A DNA stretch of 64,000 bases from Blastococcus sp. TF02-09. Lineage in GTDB: Bacteria; Actinomycetota; Actinomycetes; Mycobacteriales; Geodermatophilaceae. Below the pieces are notes generated by a model. It searched no databases. It saw only the letters and a list, made by a program, of their open reading frames with translations, and was not told where the DNA came from. Shown one piece after another: positions 1 to 9,322 of this stretch. Position 1 is the first letter of the stretch; every line of letters begins with the position of its first letter. The stretch covers positions 1 to 64,000 of the forward strand of contig NZ_QOHH01000001.1 of the NCBI RefSeq assembly GCF_003319105.1, in the 5' to 3' direction. The position numbers and the translations under genes are program-made.

Positions 1-184
1 CGCGGATGTGGTCGGCGGTGATGTCCGCGCCGTCCTCGGTGCGCAGCAGGTTCTCCAGGAGGACCTTCAGGCTGAAGGGCAGCTTGTCGGAGCCCTCCAC
101 CGCGTCGAGTCGGTAGATGTCGTAGTCCGTGCCCTCGACCGACAGAGTCGACCGGGCTCCGAAGCTGTCCTTGCTGGCTGCCAC
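1..184 (-). CDS. acn: Aconitate hydratase, N-terminal part (runs off the window edge)
   Basis: The minus strand from a GTG at 184 encodes 61 residues beginning [14 protein letters not shown] and containing [19 protein letters not shown], the very conserved N-terminus of monomeric aconitase A (citrate to isocitrate, TCA cycle, [4Fe-4S] enzyme). The rest of the roughly 900-residue protein, including the cluster-binding cysteines, lies outside the window. A GAGGGG stretch sits about 13 bases upstream of the GTG. In mycobacteria acn lies next to the ripA-moxR1 block, and the same block follows here, which supports the call. It is transcribed divergently from the sirtuin gene. Confidence 0.9.
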   Translation of the reverse strand, partial: MAASKDSFGARSTLSVEGTDYDIYRLDAVEGSDKLPFSLKVLLENLLRTEDGADITADHIR

Positions 185-292
185 TTCTGCGCCTACCCCT
201 CGCTGGTTCGTCGCGACTGGTTCGTCGCGCTCGCGTCCGCTCCCGATCATCCCAGCCGATGCAAATACCCACCGGGTGAGGCGACCCTTACC

Positions 293-1057
293 GTGGTGCG
301 CGTGACCGGCGCCGTCCCCGAGCCCCTGCCCGACTGGCTGACGGCGGCACGGCGGATCACCGTGCTCACCGGTGCGGGCATCTCGACCGACAGCGGCATC
401 CCCGACTACCGCGGCCCCCAGGGCGTGTGGACGCGGGATCCGGACGCCGAGAAGCTCGTGACGCTCTCCTACTACCTGGCCGACCCGGAGATCCGCCGTC
501 GCTCCTGGCTGCTGCGCCAGGCGATGCAGGACGCCGATCCGCAGCCCAACGCCGGGCACCGCGCGCTGGTGGACCTCGAGCGGCAGGGGCGCCTGCGGGC
601 CCTGGTGACGCAGAACATCGACGGGCTGCACCAGGCCGCGGGGTCGAGCACCGGTTTGGTGCACGAGATCCACGGCACCGTCGCCCAGGTGGTCTGCACC
701 GACTGCGGCGACCGGATGCCGATCCGGGCGGCGCTCGACCGGGTCGCCGGGGGAGAGGAGGACCCGGCCTGCCGGGTGTGCGGCGGAATCCTCAAGACCG
801 CGACCGTCTACTTCGGCGAGCTGCTCGACGAGCGCGTGGTCGCGGCGTGCACCGCGGCTGCCGCCGACTGCGACGTCCTCCTGGCCGTCGGCACGTCGCT
901 GCAGGTGTGGCCCGCCGCGGGGCTGGCCGACGTCGCCGTCCGCTCGGGTGCCCGGCTGGTCGTGGTGAACGCCGAGGAGACCCCCTACGACGACGTCGCG
1001 GACCTCGTCGTCCGCGAGCCGATCGGCACCTCGCTGCCGCGGCTGGTCGGCGGGTGA
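293..1057 (+). CDS. Sirtuin (NAD-dependent protein deacylase, CobB/SIR2 class)
   Basis: A 254-residue SIR2-family enzyme that removes acyl groups from lysines while consuming NAD+. Visible motifs are TGAGIS (about residues 26-31) and GIPDYRG for NAD binding, TQNIDGLH (about 104), the catalytic His in HEIHGT, two Cys pairs (CTDC and CRVC) that make the structural zinc site, and GTSLQVWP near the C-terminus. GTG codons at 293, 296 and 302 are all possible starts; the frame is open much further upstream, but that part runs into the acn promoter and start and shows no homology. Its stop overlaps the next gene by four bases (GTGA). A cytosolic deacylase beside aconitase and an acyl-CoA synthetase suggests control of acetyl-CoA metabolism, which is an inference. 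Confidence 0.92.
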   Translation: MVRVTGAVPEPLPDWLTAARRITVLTGAGISTDSGIPDYRGPQGVWTRDPDAEKLVTLSYYLADPEIRRRSWLLRQAMQDADPQPNAGHRALVDLERQGRLRALVTQNIDGLHQAAGSSTGLVHEIHGTVAQVVCTDCGDRMPIRAALDRVAGGEEDPACRVCGGILKTATVYFGELLDERVVAACTAAAADCDVLLAVGTSLQVWPAAGLADVAVRSGARLVVVNAEETPYDDVADLVVREPIGTSLPRLVGG

Positions 1058-1371
1058 GCCGCGCGGAGCTGCTCGCCCGCTACCGCGAGCTGGTGCTCGG
1101 CGAACTGCCGCGCCGGGCGCGCGACGGGCACTGGGTGGTGCACGAGGACCACTGCTTCGGCCGCATCGTGCTCGACCACGCCGTCGGCGGTCGCTGGTAC
1201 GACGTCCTCGACCGGCGGCGTTCGCCGGCCTTCGCCCAGCTGGACGACGAGCAGCTGGCCGCCGCGGTAGACCTGGCCGAGCGAGTCCTCGCCGAGGGCG
1301 ACCCGCTGCTGCGCGAACTGGACGCGCAGAGCCTGGTCTGGCGCGGCAGACCGCCGAAGCCGGCGCCGTGA
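1054..1371 (+). CDS. Small conserved hypothetical protein, 105 aa
   Basis: A GTG start overlaps the sirtuin stop (GTGA), so it is probably translationally coupled to it. The product is a charged soluble protein, Leu/Arg-rich, with a compact core around [16 protein letters not shown] and a C-terminal amphipathic helix. No signal peptide or membrane segment is seen and I do not recognise a named family. Codon use is like the neighbours. The tight coupling to the sirtuin suggests a shared transcript; function is unknown. Confidence 0.7.
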   Translation: MSRAELLARYRELVLGELPRRARDGHWVVHEDHCFGRIVLDHAVGGRWYDVLDRRRSPAFAQLDDEQLAAAVDLAERVLAEGDPLLRELDAQSLVWRGRPPKPAP

Positions 1372-1507
1372 GGCTGCTCGTCGTCCACCTGATGCTCACC
1401 GCCGCGTACGCCGGGTTCCCTCGTGGCCGTCCGCGCTGCCGGTTAGCGTGACGGCCACCACGTCGAGCGGCCGGCGCCGGGCCGGCCACGCACCCCAGGG
1501 AGCCGGC

Positions 1508-3043
1508 ATGCGCGTGCCCTTGACCACCCGCGACTTCCTCGAACGGGCCGAGCTCGTCTACGGCGACCGCGTCGGCATCGTCGACGAGCCGAACCAGCCC
1601 GCGCCGTCCCTGGGCGAGGTCAGCTACCGGGACGTCGCCCGCCGCGGCCGGGCGCTGCAGGCCGCGCTCGACGAGCTGGGCATCGGCGAGGGCGAGCGGG
1701 TGGCGATCGTCAGCCACAACGCCGCCCGGCTGCTGGAGGTGCTGCTGGCCGTCCCCTCGTCGGGCCGCGTGGCGGTGCCGATCAACTTCCGGCTCTCCCC
1801 GGAGGAGGTCGAGTACATCGTCGGGCACTGCGGCGCGCGGGTGCTCTTCGTCGACCCGGAGCTGGAGTCGACGCTCAAGAACGTGACGGCGGAGCACCGC
1901 TTCGGCACGGGGGAGGAGTACGAGCAGCTGCTCCGCTACGACGTCGAGCCGCGCGCGTGGGCGGAGCCGGACGAGGACGCGACGGCCACCATCAACTACA
2001 CGTCCGGCACGACCGCCCGGCCCAAGGGCGTGCAGATGACCCACCGCAACCTGTGGGTCAACGCGGTCACGTTCGGCATGCACATGCAGGTCAGCGACCG
2101 CGACGTCTACCTGCACACCCTCCCGATGTTCCACTGCAACGGCTGGGGCCTGCCGTACACGATGGCCGGCCTGGGCGCGCAGCAGGTCGTGCTGCGCAAG
2201 GTGGACGGCGCCGAGATCCTGCGCCGCGTCGAGCAGCACGGCGTCACGATCATGGCCGGGGCGCCCGCGGTGTGGAACGCCGTGCTCGAGGCGGCCGCCG
2301 ACTGGAACGGCCCGATCCCCGGCCGCGACAAGGTCCGCATCGTCGTCGCCGGCGCGCCCCCGCCGTCGAAGACCATCGCCCGCGTCGAGGCCGAGCTGGG
2401 CTGGGAGTTCAACCAGATCTACGGCCTCACCGAGACCGCTCCGCTGCTCACCATCAACCGGCCGCGCGCCGAGTACGACGACCTCTCCCCGGAGGAGCGG
2501 GCCAAGAAGCTGGCCCGGGCCGGCGTCCCCGCGCTGGGCACCCGCATGTCGGTGAGCGAGTCGGGCGAGGTCCTGGCGCAGGGCAACACCGTGCTGGCCG
2601 GCTACTGGGAGAACCCGGACGCCTCGGCCGAGGCGCTGGAGGGGGGCTGGTTCCACACCGGGGACGGCGGCAGCATCGACGACGCCGGCTACGTGACGAT
2701 CTCCGACCGCAAGAAGGACGTGATCATCACCGGCGGCGAGAACGTGTCGTCGATCGAGGTCGAGGACGCCGTGTTCAGCCACCCGGCCGTCGCGGAGGTC
2801 GCCGTCATCGGCGTCCCGGACGACAAGTGGGGCGAGATGGTGACCGCGATCGTGGTGGTCGCCGAGGGTGAGCAGGTCACCGAGGCCGACATCGTCGCCC
2901 ACTGCCGCGGCAAGATCGCCGGCTACAAGATCCCCAAGCGGGTGGAGTTCCGTGACGAGCTGGCCCGGACCGCCACCGGCAAGATCCAGAAGTTCAAGCT
3001 CCGTGAGTCCTTCTGGGCGGGGTCCGAGCGCCAGGTGAACTGA
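1508..3043 (+). CDS. Acyl-CoA synthetase (AMP-forming, FadD-like)
   Basis: A 511-residue member of the ANL superfamily that activates a carboxylic acid through an acyl-adenylate to its CoA thioester. The P-loop [13 protein letters not shown] lies near residue 165, YGLTET follows as motif A5, then HTGD, the hinge region [16 protein letters not shown], and the C-terminal [12 protein letters not shown] with the catalytic lysine. The ATG at 1508 has AGGGAG just upstream; a GTG at 1448 in frame would add 20 Arg/Ala-rich residues that look non-homologous. Its lack of membrane segments fits a cytosolic enzyme. Substrate chain length cannot be read from the sequence. A strong hairpin follows, so the transcript probably ends before the next gene. 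Confidence 0.9.
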   Translation: MRVPLTTRDFLERAELVYGDRVGIVDEPNQPAPSLGEVSYRDVARRGRALQAALDELGIGEGERVAIVSHNAARLLEVLLAVPSSGRVAVPINFRLSPEEVEYIVGHCGARVLFVDPELESTLKNVTAEHRFGTGEEYEQLLRYDVEPRAWAEPDEDATATINYTSGTTARPKGVQMTHRNLWVNAVTFGMHMQVSDRDVYLHTLPMFHCNGWGLPYTMAGLGAQQVVLRKVDGAEILRRVEQHGVTIMAGAPAVWNAVLEAAADWNGPIPGRDKVRIVVAGAPPPSKTIARVEAELGWEFNQIYGLTETAPLLTINRPRAEYDDLSPEERAKKLARAGVPALGTRMSVSESGEVLAQGNTVLAGYWENPDASAEALEGGWFHTGDGGSIDDAGYVTISDRKKDVIITGGENVSSIEVEDAVFSHPAVAEVAVIGVPDDKWGEMVTAIVVVAEGEQVTEADIVAHCRGKIAGYKIPKRVEFRDELARTATGKIQKFKLRESFWAGSERQVN

Positions 3044-3056
3044 AGGGCGGCACCTC

Positions 3057-3128
3057 GCCGAGTGCGGGGTTGTTGACGCTCCGGCCGGCGGGTCCCGCCG
3101 TGTCGCCGACAGCAACCCCGCACTCGGC
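3057..3128. repeat. Long-armed inverted repeat downstream of the acyl-CoA synthetase gene
   Basis: Two perfect 16-base arms, GCCGAGTGCGGGGTTG at 3057-3072 and its complement at 3113-3128, enclose a 40-base GC-rich loop; the pairing extends a few bases further with one wobble. The loop is longer than normal for an intrinsic terminator, and a separate compact hairpin follows at once, so this may be a repetitive extragenic palindrome. Confidence 0.7.
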
Positions 3129-3150
3129 AGCGAGCGGGCGTCACCTGAGC

Positions 3151-3182
3151 GGGGCGTCTCACCCCTCGGGGTGAGACGCCCC
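3151..3182 (+). terminator. Strong intrinsic-type hairpin
   Basis: A perfect 15-bp stem, GGGGCGTCTCACCCC at 3151-3165 pairing with 3168-3182, with only a two-base nominal loop. There is no U-tract, which is common for actinobacterial terminators. It separates the acyl-CoA synthetase from the NlpC/P60 gene. Confidence 0.75.
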
Positions 3183-3212
3183 TCAACGACGAAGTCCGGC
3201 CGACCGATCCCC

Positions 3213-3261
3213 CTTCCGACGGCACCCCTCCGGGTGCCTCTCGTCGAGAAGTCGGAAGAGG
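3213..3261 (+). promoter_or_regulatory. Leader hairpin that would sequester the Shine-Dalgarno of the NlpC/P60 gene
   Basis: CTTCCGAC at 3213-3220 pairs perfectly with GTCGGAAG at 3251-3258, which is the first part of the ribosome site GGAAGAGG of the gene starting at 3269; two more C:G pairs follow after a mismatch. A nested 7-bp hairpin, GGCACCC/GGGTGCC, fills the loop (3221-3238). The structure could set translation of the wall hydrolase. I do not see the known actinobacterial c-di-AMP riboswitch consensus in it. Confidence 0.5.
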
Positions 3262-3268
3262 TCGCGAC

Positions 3269-4657
3269 GTGCACAGCGGTACCCCGAACAGCCCGGCCCG
3301 CCCGGCGTGGCACCGCGGAGCGCTCCGCGCGGGTGGGACGGCGATCGCCGCCACCTTCCTCGTCGGGCTGGTGCCCGGCGCGGCCCAGGCGACCCCCGGC
3401 GCACCCAGTGACGGCGAGATCTCCAGCGCCCAGGCGCGGGCCGACGCGATCGCCGCCCGGATCGGTGAGCTCGACGGGCAGCTGACCGCCGCGCAGGCCG
3501 CCGTCGACAGTGCCCGCGAGGAGGCGTTGTTCGCCCTCGACCAGTACCAGGCCACCGAGGAGGCCGCCGAGGCCGCGCGCAAGCACGCCCGGGCCGCCGC
3601 GACGACCGCCGCCCGCACGACCGAGCAGCTCGGCGTCGCCCGCGACGACCTCGTCGCCTTCGCCCGCCGGACCTACATGGAGGGCAGCACCGCCCCCGGC
3701 GCGAGCGCGCTGCTCACCGCCGGCACCCCGGCACAGCTGATCGAGCGCGCTGCGCTGCTCGAGGCGGCCGGCTCGCACCGCACCGACGTCCTCGAGACCG
3801 TCACCGTGCTGCAGGAGAAGGCGCGGAAGGCCGACATCGTGGCCCGCACCGCGGTGGCCGAGGCCGACGAGCTCAAGGACCAGGCGGAGCAGGAGCTCGC
3901 CGTCGCGCAGGACGCCGAGATCTCCGCCCGCGCCCAGCAGACGCAGGTGCGCGCCCAGGAGACCGCGCTCGAGGCCGAGATGGAGGCCGCGGAGCAGGAG
4001 CTGACCGACCTCGTCGGAGCCAAGGAGGCCGCCGAGCGGGCCGCCGCCGAGCGCGCCGCCCGGCAGCCCGTGCAGCCCGAGGCGTCCGTCGCCGACCAGC
4101 CCGCGCCCGAGGCCCCGGCACCGACCGCGCCGGCCCCCGACGCGGCCCCCGCACCGGCGCCCGCCCCGGCCCCGGCGCCCGCCCCGGCTCCTGCACCGGC
4201 CCCGGCGCCCGCCCCTGCTCCTGCTCCGGCGCCCGGTCCCGGTTCGTCGTCGGCGGCGCAGACCGCGATCGACGCCGGCCTGCGCTACATCGGCACCCCC
4301 TACGCCTGGGGCGGCGGCGGGTCGCGGGGTCCCGGCCCCGGTCAGGACCCCGACCGCGGCGTGATCGGCTTCGACTGCAGCGGGCTGACCCAGTACGCCT
4401 ACGCGCGAGCCGGCATCGCGATCCCGCGCAACAGCCGGGCCCAGTACGCCCAGCTGCCGAAGGTCGGCCGCGCCGCGCTGCGCCCGGGTGACCTGGTGTT
4501 CTGGGCGACCGACCCGAGCCGGCCCTCGACGATCCACCACGTGGCCATCTACCTCGGCGGCGACCGGATCCTGGAGGCCCCGGAGAGCGGCAAGACCGTC
4601 CGGACGACGGCGATGCGCTGGGGCCACTACGCGGGAGCGGTGCGGCCCTCGGCCTGA
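3269..4657 (+). CDS. Secreted NlpC/P60 peptidoglycan endopeptidase (RipA-like)
   Basis: A 462-residue cell-wall hydrolase expected to cut the peptide stem of peptidoglycan during septation. An N-terminal signal peptide ends near [10 protein letters not shown] (about residue 42). Residues 45-260 are an Ala/Glu-rich coiled coil of the kind that keeps RipA-class enzymes inactive, followed by a Pro-Ala repeat linker (about 275-325) that may span the wall. The NlpC/P60 domain fills the C-terminus: catalytic Cys370 in FDCSGL and His424 in HHVAIYLG. The GTG at 3269 is preceded by GGAAGAGG. The moxR-DUF58-VWA genes follow, as in the mycobacterial ripA-ripB-moxR1 region, but there is no second (ripB-like) gene here. 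Confidence 0.9.
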   Translation: MHSGTPNSPARPAWHRGALRAGGTAIAATFLVGLVPGAAQATPGAPSDGEISSAQARADAIAARIGELDGQLTAAQAAVDSAREEALFALDQYQATEEAAEAARKHARAAATTAARTTEQLGVARDDLVAFARRTYMEGSTAPGASALLTAGTPAQLIERAALLEAAGSHRTDVLETVTVLQEKARKADIVARTAVAEADELKDQAEQELAVAQDAEISARAQQTQVRAQETALEAEMEAAEQELTDLVGAKEAAERAAAERAARQPVQPEASVADQPAPEAPAPTAPAPDAAPAPAPAPAPAPAPAPAPAPAPAPAPAPAPGPGSSSAAQTAIDAGLRYIGTPYAWGGGGSRGPGPGQDPDRGVIGFDCSGLTQYAYARAGIAIPRNSRAQYAQLPKVGRAALRPGDLVFWATDPSRPSTIHHVAIYLGGDRILEAPESGKTVRTTAMRWGHYAGAVRPSA

Positions 4658-4677
4658 AGCCGGGGCCGGCAGACGAG

Positions 4678-4711
4678 GCGTCGGGCAGCCACGGGGGGAG
4701 CTGCCCGACGC
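4678..4711 (+). terminator. Hairpin terminator after the NlpC/P60 gene
   Basis: GCGTCGGGCAGC at 4678-4689 pairs with 4700-4711 to make a perfect 12-bp stem with a 10-base G-rich loop. It implies that moxR has its own promoter in the roughly 200 bases that follow, where I see no clear consensus apart from a weak TAGGAC. Confidence 0.65.
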
Positions 4712-4919
4712 ACCGCTCAGGCTAGCAGCCCGGAGGCTCTCGGGCAGCGGTCTCGCCGCGTCACATCGGAGGTGTTCGCACTTCTCCGGAGGACCGCCGA
4801 CGGCGTTCAGCTCCTGTTTAGCAAGGTGTAGGACACTGGTCGACGGGGACGGCTCTGCCGCCCTCGTCGACGGCCGCCCACGAACCGGGCGCCGCGGCCC
4901 GGCACGACCAGGGAGCCCC

Positions 4920-6164
4920 GTGACGAGCGCTGCCAGCACGCCGACCGAGAACTCGTCCGCGCAGGCCGGCACTCCGGTGCCGCCGGCCACCGACGCGGCC
5001 CGGCTGGAGCGGGTCCTGTTCGAGATCAAGCGGGTCATCGTCGGGCAGGACCGCCTCGTCGAGCGGATGCTCGTCGCGCTCCTGGCCCGCGGGCACGTGC
5101 TCCTCGAGGGTGTCCCCGGCGTGGCCAAGACCCTCGCCGTCGAGACCCTGGCCACCGCCGTCGGCGGGAAGTTCGCCCGCCTGCAGTTCACCCCGGACCT
5201 GGTGCCGGCCGACATCATCGGCACGCGCATCTACAAGTCGGGGCAGGACGCGTTCGACACCGAGCTCGGCCCGGTGTTCGCCAACTTCGTCCTCACCGAC
5301 GAGATCAACCGCGCCCCGGCGAAGGTGCAGTCGGCGCTGCTCGAGGTCATGGCCGAGCGCCAGGTGTCCATCGGCGGGGTCACCCACCCGCTGCCCGACC
5401 CCTTCCTGGTGCTGGCCACCCAGAACCCCATCGAGTCCGAGGGCGTCTACCCGCTGCCCGAGGCGCAGCGCGATCGCTTCCTCATGAAGGTGCTCGTCGA
5501 CTACCCGAGCCCCGACGAGGAGCGGGAGATCATCTACCGGATGGGCTCGGAGCCGCCTGTCGCCGCGACCGTGCTCGGCCCCGAGGAGCTCCGCCGGCTG
5601 CAGCAGACCGCCTCCCAGGTGTTCGTGCACCACGCGCTGGTCGACTACGTCGTCCGCCTGGTGGTCGCCACGCGCACGCCGCGCGAGCACGGCATGGAGG
5701 ACGTCGCGACGTGGGTGTCCTACGGCGCGAGCCCCCGGGCGTCGCTCGGGCTGATCGCGGCCAGCCGCGCGCTGGCGCTGGTGCGGGGCCGTGACTACGT
5801 GCTGCCGCAGGACGTCCTCGACATCACCGCCGACGTGCTCCGCCACCGCCTGGTGCTCTCCTACGACGCCCTGGCCGACGGCGTGCCCGCCGACCACATC
5901 GTGAAGCGCATCGTGCAGACGGTGCCGCTGCCCCAGGTGGCGCCCCGGCAGAACGCCGGCGGCTTCGGGCCGGGTTCCGGAGGCGGCCCGCAGGTGCCGC
6001 AGTACGGCCCGCCGCAGGGCGTGCCGATGCCGGTCGGTCCGGGCCACGGCGGGCCGAGCCAGGGGGCACCGGGTCAGGGCTCGACCGCCTACGGCGGGCA
6101 GGGGCAGGGGCAGGGCATGGGCGGCGGTCCGGGCGCCAACGGGCACGGGCCGCACCCGGCGTGA
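4920..6164 (+). CDS. moxR: MoxR-family AAA+ ATPase
   Basis: A 414-residue AAA+ ATPase of the MoxR/RavA class, thought to act as a chaperone with its VWA-domain partner. Walker A is GVPGVAKT (residues 64-71), Walker B is VLTDEINRA (about 121-129), the sensor region is [11 protein letters not shown], and the arginine finger region is LPEAQRDRF. The C-terminal 70 residues after PQVAPRQN are a Gly/Pro/Gln-rich low-complexity tail not present in the core family. GTG at 4920 has AGGGAG upstream; the frame is open further upstream without homology. It overlaps the DUF58 gene by four bases (GTGA), so the three genes form one translational unit. Confidence 0.93.
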   Translation: MTSAASTPTENSSAQAGTPVPPATDAARLERVLFEIKRVIVGQDRLVERMLVALLARGHVLLEGVPGVAKTLAVETLATAVGGKFARLQFTPDLVPADIIGTRIYKSGQDAFDTELGPVFANFVLTDEINRAPAKVQSALLEVMAERQVSIGGVTHPLPDPFLVLATQNPIESEGVYPLPEAQRDRFLMKVLVDYPSPDEEREIIYRMGSEPPVAATVLGPEELRRLQQTASQVFVHHALVDYVVRLVVATRTPREHGMEDVATWVSYGASPRASLGLIAASRALALVRGRDYVLPQDVLDITADVLRHRLVLSYDALADGVPADHIVKRIVQTVPLPQVAPRQNAGGFGPGSGGGPQVPQYGPPQGVPMPVGPGHGGPSQGAPGQGSTAYGGQGQGQGMGGGPGANGHGPHPA

Positions 6165-7177
6165 TCCGGCGCCGCCGCGGCGCCGAGCCCTCCCCGGCGG
6201 GCTCCGCGCACCCCGGCCTCCTGCTGCACGACGCCGGCGCCAGTCGCGGCGGGGACGGCGGCGCACCCCCGCGCTTCACCGACGGCCCAGCCGACGTCCT
6301 GCTGCGCCGCCTGGAGCTGACCGTGCGGCGCCGCCTGGACGGGCTGCTCCAGGGCGACCACCTGGGCCTGGTGCCCGGGTCCGGGTCCGAGGCCGGTGAC
6401 TCCCGCACCTACCACCCGGGCGACGACGTCCGCCGGATGGACTGGCCGGTCACCGCGCGCACGCAGGTGCCGCACGTGCGGGAGACGATCGCCGACCGCG
6501 AGCTGGAGACGTGGGCGGTGGTCGACCTGTCGGCCAGCCTGGACTTCGGCACCGCGAACTGCCTCAAGCGCGACCTCGCCATCGCCGGGCTGGCCGCGGT
6601 CGGGCACCTCACGGTGCACGGCGGCAACCGCCTGGGCGCGGTCGTGACGACGGGGGAGCGGGTCGATCGCCACCCCGCGCTCCCGGGCCGGATCGCCGCC
6701 GAGCGCCTGCTGCGCTCCGTCGTGGCCACCCCCCGCGCGCAGGGCGGCCGCCGGGGTGACCTCGCCGCCGCGCTGGAGACGCTGCGCCGGCCGGAGCGCC
6801 GCCGCGGGCTGGTCGTGGTGATCTCGGACTTCCTCGGCGACAGCGACTGGGAGCGGCCGCTGCGCGCGCTGGGCACCCGGCACGAGCTGCTGGCCATCGA
6901 GGTGGTCGACCCGCGCGAGCTGGAGCTGCCCGACGTGGGCCTGCTGACCGTCGTCGACCCGGAGAGCGGGCAGACCCTGGAGGTGCCCACCGGCGACGCC
7001 GCGTTCCGGGCGCGCTTCGCGGAGGGGGCGGCCGCCGAGCGGGCCCGGATCGCCGCCGGGCTGCGCCGGGCCGGTGCGGGGCACCTGCGGCTGCGCACCG
7101 ACCGCGACTGGCTCATGGACGTCGTCCGGTTCGTCGGCGAGCGCCGCCGGGCCGGGAGCGGAGGAGCGTCGCGATGA
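6161..7177 (+). CDS. DUF58-domain protein
   Basis: A 338-residue protein with the DUF58 signature RTYHPGDDVRRMDWPVTARTQ (near residues 85-105), the hallmark of proteins encoded between moxR and VWA genes. A VWA-like fold follows (VVDLSASLDFG and VVVISDFLGD). No transmembrane segment is seen, unlike some family members. It overlaps both neighbours by four bases. It is the counterpart of Rv1480 by position. The role is thought to be assembly or maturation of envelope or metal-dependent complexes with MoxR; the exact substrate is unknown. Confidence 0.9.
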   Translation: MIRRRRGAEPSPAGSAHPGLLLHDAGASRGGDGGAPPRFTDGPADVLLRRLELTVRRRLDGLLQGDHLGLVPGSGSEAGDSRTYHPGDDVRRMDWPVTARTQVPHVRETIADRELETWAVVDLSASLDFGTANCLKRDLAIAGLAAVGHLTVHGGNRLGAVVTTGERVDRHPALPGRIAAERLLRSVVATPRAQGGRRGDLAAALETLRRPERRRGLVVVISDFLGDSDWERPLRALGTRHELLAIEVVDPRELELPDVGLLTVVDPESGQTLEVPTGDAAFRARFAEGAAAERARIAAGLRRAGAGHLRLRTDRDWLMDVVRFVGERRRAGSGGASR

Positions 7178-8130
7178 CCTTCCAGGCACCCCTGTGGCTG
7201 CTCGGCCTGCTGGTGGTCGCGGCGCTGGTGGCGTACTACGTCGTCCTGCAGCTGCGCCGGAAGGCCTACGCCGCCCGCTTCACCAACGTGGCGCTGCTCG
7301 GGTCGCTGGTGCCCAAGCGGCCGGGCTGGCGCCGGCACGTGGCCTTCGGGCTGGTGGCGCTGGGCATCGCGACGCTGGTGGTCTCGCTGGCCCAGCCGAG
7401 CACCGAGGTGCGGGTGCCGCGCGAGCGGGCGACGGTGATCATGGCCGTCGACGTCTCGCTGTCGATGGAGGCCCGCGACGTCGAGCCGAGCCGTTTCCAG
7501 GCGATGCAGAAGGCGGCGAAGGAGTTCGTCGACGTCCTGCCCGAGCGCATCAACCTCGGGCTGGTGACCTTCGCCGGCACCGCGACGTCGCTGGTGCCGC
7601 CGACGACCGACCGCGAGCAGGTGCGCGGCGCGATCGACAACCTGGAGCTGGCCGAGTCGACGGCGATCGGCGAGGCGATCTTCACCTCGCTGTCGGCGAT
7701 CCAGAACTTCCAGTCCTCGCTGGAGCAGTCCGGGGAGGAGGCGCCTCCGGCCCGCATCGTGCTGCTCTCCGACGGCTACCCGACGGTGGGCCGCGACGAG
7801 ACCCAGGCGATCGACGCGGCCAAGGACGTGTCCATCCCGGTCTCGACCATCGCGTTCGGCACCGACTACGGCACGCTCGACCTGGACGGCGACACGGTGC
7901 CGGTGCCCGTCGACCGGGCCACGCTCGAGCGGATCGCGGACGAGACCGGGGGCAGCTACAGCGAGGCGGCCAGCGCCGAGGAGCTCGAGGAGGTGTACGC
8001 CGACCTGGGCAGCCAGATCGGGTACACCACCGAGCCGCAGGACATCAGCCCGCGGTTCGTGCGGGTCGGCGTCCTGGTGCTGATCGTCGGCGCCGTCCTC
8101 AGCCTGCTCTGGACCAACCGCCTGGTGTGA
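7174..8130 (+). CDS. Membrane VWA-domain protein (BatA/Rv1481-like)
   Basis: A 318-residue protein starting ATGA on the DUF58 stop. A first membrane helix occupies about residues 5-25, a second about 50-70, then a von Willebrand A domain with the MIDAS metal site DVSLSM (near 92) and the later T and D residues (FAGTATSL, LSDGYPT). A final helix lies at 295-315 before the short cytoplasmic end. It is probably the membrane partner of MoxR in this three-gene unit, by analogy with Rv1479-Rv1481. A long perfect hairpin follows. Confidence 0.92.
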   Translation: MTFQAPLWLLGLLVVAALVAYYVVLQLRRKAYAARFTNVALLGSLVPKRPGWRRHVAFGLVALGIATLVVSLAQPSTEVRVPRERATVIMAVDVSLSMEARDVEPSRFQAMQKAAKEFVDVLPERINLGLVTFAGTATSLVPPTTDREQVRGAIDNLELAESTAIGEAIFTSLSAIQNFQSSLEQSGEEAPPARIVLLSDGYPTVGRDETQAIDAAKDVSIPVSTIAFGTDYGTLDLDGDTVPVPVDRATLERIADETGGSYSEAASAEELEEVYADLGSQIGYTTEPQDISPRFVRVGVLVLIVGAVLSLLWTNRLV

Positions 8131-8177
8131 CCTGCTTCTCCGCGGAAAGGCAGGCCGCTTTTCCGCGGAGAAGCAGG
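8131..8177. terminator. Bidirectional terminator between convergent genes
   Basis: A perfect 18-bp stem: CCTGCTTCTCCGCGGAAA at 8131-8148 pairs with 8160-8177 around an 11-base loop. It starts directly after the VWA stop codon and reaches the stop end of the oxidoreductase gene, with A/T-tracts inside the stem suiting both directions. Confidence 0.85.
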
Positions 8178-8178
8178 C

Positions 8179-9150
8179 TCAGCGGGTGGGGTCGAGGACG
8201 AGCTTGCCGGTGGTGCGGCGGGCAAGCAGGTCCTGGTGGGCGTCGCGCGCGTTGGACAGCGGGTACCGCCCACCGGCGACCGGCTTCAGCGACCCGTCGG
8301 CGGTCATCGCGAGCAGGTCGGTCATCGCGGCGTCGAGCATGTCGGGGCGGGCCATGCAGTGCGCCAGCCAGAACCCGATGACGGCGCGGCTCCGCTGCAT
8401 GAGCGCGCCCGGGGGCACCGCCGGCGTCTCCTGGCGGGCGGCCATGCCGTAGGTGACCAGCCGGCCGAACGGGGCCAGCGCCGAGAGCGACCCGGAGAAG
8501 ACGTTGCCGCCGGTCATCTCGAGCACGATGTCGACCGGCCTGCCCTCGTTGGCCTCGCGGAGGGCCGCGGCGAACTGCTTCGGGTCGTCGTCGGCCAGTG
8601 CCGGGTCGACCGTCGCGTGCGCGCCGAGCTCCTCGGTGAGCGCCCGCTTCTCGGGGCTGGAGGCGGTGGCGATGACCCGACCGGCGCCCCAGCGGCGGGC
8701 CAGCTGCACGGCCAGCGAGCCGACGCCCCCGGCGCCGGCGATGACGACGACGGACTCGCCCTCGGCCAGGTGCGCGCTGGTGCGCAGCAGGTGCCAGGCG
8801 GTGGTCCCCTGGAGGACCAGCGACAGCGCCTGCTCGTCGGTCACGCCGTCCGGCACGGCCCAGGTGAGCCGGTCGTTGGCCGCCACCCGCTCGGCGTAGC
8901 CGCCGCCGTCGAGCAGCCCGACCACCCGCTGCCCGCCGCCGACCGGGGTGCCGACGAACTCCGCCCCGGGGATCAGCGGCAGCTGCTGCGCCGCGAGGTA
9001 GGAGTTCTCGATCTGGTGGGTGTCTGCGAAGTTAACTCCGGCGGAGCTCACCTCGTAGAGCTGGTGGCCTGGGCCCGGAGTGGGATCGGGAAGGTCGACG
9101 ATTTCGAGGACCTCGGGACCGCCGAAGCGGGTGATCTGCACGGCACGCAT
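8179..9150 (-). CDS. Zinc-independent MDR oxidoreductase (quinone oxidoreductase type)
   Basis: A 323-residue medium-chain dehydrogenase/reductase that probably reduces quinones or enones with NADPH. The N-terminal GroES-like domain begins MRAVQITRFGGPEVL; the Rossmann domain carries the nucleotide motif AGAGGVGS (near 138). The structural zinc cysteines of alcohol dehydrogenases are absent, as in quinone reductases. A TAAGGT hexamer seven bases upstream of the ATG suggests a leaderless transcript. The first 45 codons and the promoter recur as damaged copies at 9531-9613, 10618-10751 and 14128-14283, all ending at the same codon, which makes this gene the likely target of repeated insertions. 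Confidence 0.9.
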   Translation of the reverse strand: MRAVQITRFGGPEVLEIVDLPDPTPGPGHQLYEVSSAGVNFADTHQIENSYLAAQQLPLIPGAEFVGTPVGGGQRVVGLLDGGGYAERVAANDRLTWAVPDGVTDEQALSLVLQGTTAWHLLRTSAHLAEGESVVVIAGAGGVGSLAVQLARRWGAGRVIATASSPEKRALTEELGAHATVDPALADDDPKQFAAALREANEGRPVDIVLEMTGGNVFSGSLSALAPFGRLVTYGMAARQETPAVPPGALMQRSRAVIGFWLAHCMARPDMLDAAMTDLLAMTADGSLKPVAGGRYPLSNARDAHQDLLARRTTGKLVLDPTR

Positions 9151-9322
9151 GCGATGGACCTTAGGGTTGTGGTGCTTCCACGGTCGACCGCCCGACTGCC
9201 CGCTGGACCTGATCAGTGGCCTTTCGAGTCCTTCTTCGACTAGGCGGAGCGGCTAGCAGTCGTCGACAGGGGGGTGTCATGAGCCCACGGCCAGGCGGCG
9301 AGGCCGACAAGATCGGAAACCG

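Noticed and set aside
3060-3268. c-di-AMP riboswitch upstream of the NlpC/P60 gene
   Set aside because: I looked for the conserved core of the ydaO class because it often precedes such genes in actinobacteria; the sequence does not show it.
4488-4919. Upstream extension of the moxR reading frame
   Set aside because: It covers the 3' end of the NlpC/P60 gene and a terminator hairpin, has Arg/Pro-rich shadow composition, and moxR homology starts after the GTG at 4920, which has a ribosome site.
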